Translations under genes and position numbers: made by a program
Part shown: one piece after another, positions 6,616-7,429 of the stretch
How positions within the stretch are numbered: position 1 is the stretch's first letter
Layout: the number at the start of each line of letters is the position of its first letter
The notes under the pieces: model-generated
Databases searched by the model: none
Told to the model about the DNA's origin: nothing
Seen by the model: the letters and a program-made list of their open reading frames with translations, nothing else
NCBI GenBank assembly: GCA_945952355.1
Contig: CAMFIW010000124.1
Span: 1 to 7,429 of the forward strand
Length of the DNA: 7,429 nt
Direction: 5' to 3'
Origin: an uncultured Phenylobacterium sp.
GTDB lineage: Bacteria > Pseudomonadota > Alphaproteobacteria > Caulobacterales > Caulobacteraceae

Positions 6616-7410
6616 ATGGCGGACCTCTTGGCCCTGACCACCGATCCCGCCGCCTGGGCGGCCCTGATCACGCTCGTCGTCATGGAGGTGGTGCTCGGCG
6701 TCGACAACCTGGTTTTCATCTCGATCCTGTCGAACAAGCTGCCGCCGGAGCAGCGCACCCGCGCGCGGCGCATCGGCATCAGCCTGGCCCTGATCCTGCG
6801 GCTGGCCCTGCTGTCCACCCTGGCCTTCATCGCCGGCCTGGTCGCCCCGGTTTTCACCCTGCCGTTCAAGGCGCCGCTGAACGCCGATGGCCATCCGCTT
6901 TTCGACCTGGCCTTCTCATGGCGCGACATGATCCTGCTGGCCGGCGGCCTGTTCCTGGTCTGGAAGGCGACCACCGAGATCCACCACACCATGGATCCGG
7001 CCCCCAGCGCCGACCTCCTCGACAAGAAGGCGCCGGTGGCCATGAATTTCGGCTCGGCGATCATCCAGATCCTGCTGCTGGACATCGTCTTCTCGATCGA
7101 CTCGATCCTGACGGCCGTCGGCATGACCGATCACCTGCCGATCGTGATCATCGCCGTGATCGCCGCGGTGGCGCTGATGCTGGTGGCTTCCGATCCTCTG
7201 GCCAACTTCATCCACGACAATCCCAGCGTGGTGATGCTGGCGCTCGGCTTCCTGCTGATGATCGGCGCCACCCTGATCGCCGAGAGCTTCGGCATGCACG
7301 TCGAGAAGGGCTACATCTACGCCGCCATGGCTTTCTCGGCGGGGGTCGAGGCGCTGAACATGGCGTCGCGCAAGGCCTCGGCGAAGCGGGACGGACCGCC
7401 CGCGCACTGA
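6616..7410 (+). CDS. TerC-family integral membrane protein
   Basis: A 264-residue polytopic inner-membrane protein of the TerC family, whose studied members (Alx, MeeF/MeeY types) are linked to manganese export and to metal loading of exported proteins; older names refer to tellurite resistance. About seven hydrophobic segments are visible. The two family signatures are both intact: [16 protein letters not shown] (23-38) with acidic Glu24 and Asp30, and [15 protein letters not shown] (156-170) with Asp156 and Asp162, matching half-sites that probably bind the metal. A cytosolic or periplasmic charged loop lies at about 118-142. ATG at 6616 is chosen because GAGGAGA (6606-6612) precedes it by 3 nt and the membrane domain follows at once. 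The in-frame GTG at 6562 would add 18 residues without family character. No C-terminal CBS or CorC domain is attached, unlike the longer YoaE/YegH forms. The substrate here is not proven. Confidence 0.92.
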   Translation: MADLLALTTDPAAWAALITLVVMEVVLGVDNLVFISILSNKLPPEQRTRARRIGISLALILRLALLSTLAFIAGLVAPVFTLPFKAPLNADGHPLFDLAFSWRDMILLAGGLFLVWKATTEIHHTMDPAPSADLLDKKAPVAMNFGSAIIQILLLDIVFSIDSILTAVGMTDHLPIVIIAVIAAVALMLVASDPLANFIHDNPSVVMLALGFLLMIGATLIAESFGMHVEKGYIYAAMAFSAGVEALNMASRKASAKRDGPPAH

Positions 7411-7429
7411 TGGACGACACGTCTGTGGC
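7410..7429 (+). CDS. Possible start of a gene translationally coupled to terC (partial)
   Basis: The terC stop TGA (7408-7410) overlaps an ATG (7410-7412) by one base, the TGATG arrangement typical of coupled genes. The frame then reads MDDTSV before the window ends. There is no good Shine-Dalgarno directly upstream, which fits coupling but is also what chance would give. Only six full codons are visible, so this is a prediction of position only. Confidence 0.3.

Noticed and set aside
5515..6894. A 459-codon - strand frame covering the acyltransferase and the start of terC.
   Set aside because: It is out of frame with both recognised genes, and its product lacks hydrophobic segments or known motifs.
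3350..7410. CorA and TerC together as a dedicated metal-homeostasis cluster.
   Set aside because: They are on opposite strands, separated by two envelope genes with no metal link; adjacency alone does not support a joint system.

Overview
The window is GC-rich chromosomal DNA with dense coding, few gaps and strong G/C preference at third codon positions. Gene content and the style of the proteins suggest an alphaproteobacterium, most likely of the Caulobacterales (Caulobacter or Phenylobacterium type). This is inference from protein style; no rRNA or other marker gene is present to confirm it.

Layout. On the + strand at the left are the 3' part of a dihydrolipoyl dehydrogenase gene (E3, lpdA; cut by the window edge), a GNAT acetyltransferase only 6 nt downstream and in the same reading frame, and a small secreted protein with an excellent Shine-Dalgarno sequence. 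These converge at about 1957-2000, across an imperfect hairpin, on a block of four - strand genes. In transcription order (right to left) that block holds an acyltransferase-3 membrane protein, a secreted CHAP-domain putative cysteine amidase/peptidase, a CorA-type magnesium channel, and a 403-residue pentapeptide-repeat protein. A divergent control region (about 6375-6615) separates the acyltransferase from a + strand TerC-family membrane protein. The last 20 bases hold a possible start of a gene coupled to terC.

Functions. The E3 subunit serves central carbon metabolism. The CHAP protein and the acyltransferase are envelope proteins that could modify peptidoglycan and a surface glycan. CorA and TerC are both linked to divalent-metal handling, but they lie on opposite strands in separate transcription units, so a shared pathway is only a guess. 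Most of the window is ordinary housekeeping and accessory chromosome. There is no mobile element, CRISPR array, tRNA or rRNA.

The points most worth a second look are non-coding. Two perfect palindromes with the same TACGCGTA core sit exactly 21 bp apart upstream of terC. A perfect 17-bp inverted repeat lies upstream of the pentapeptide-repeat gene. A long imperfect inverted repeat of a dispersed alphaproteobacterial type lies between the CHAP gene and corA. Among proteins, the pentapeptide-repeat protein stands out because it seems to be built from two similar cap-plus-repeat modules. I do not see convincing evidence of a wholly new multi-gene system.
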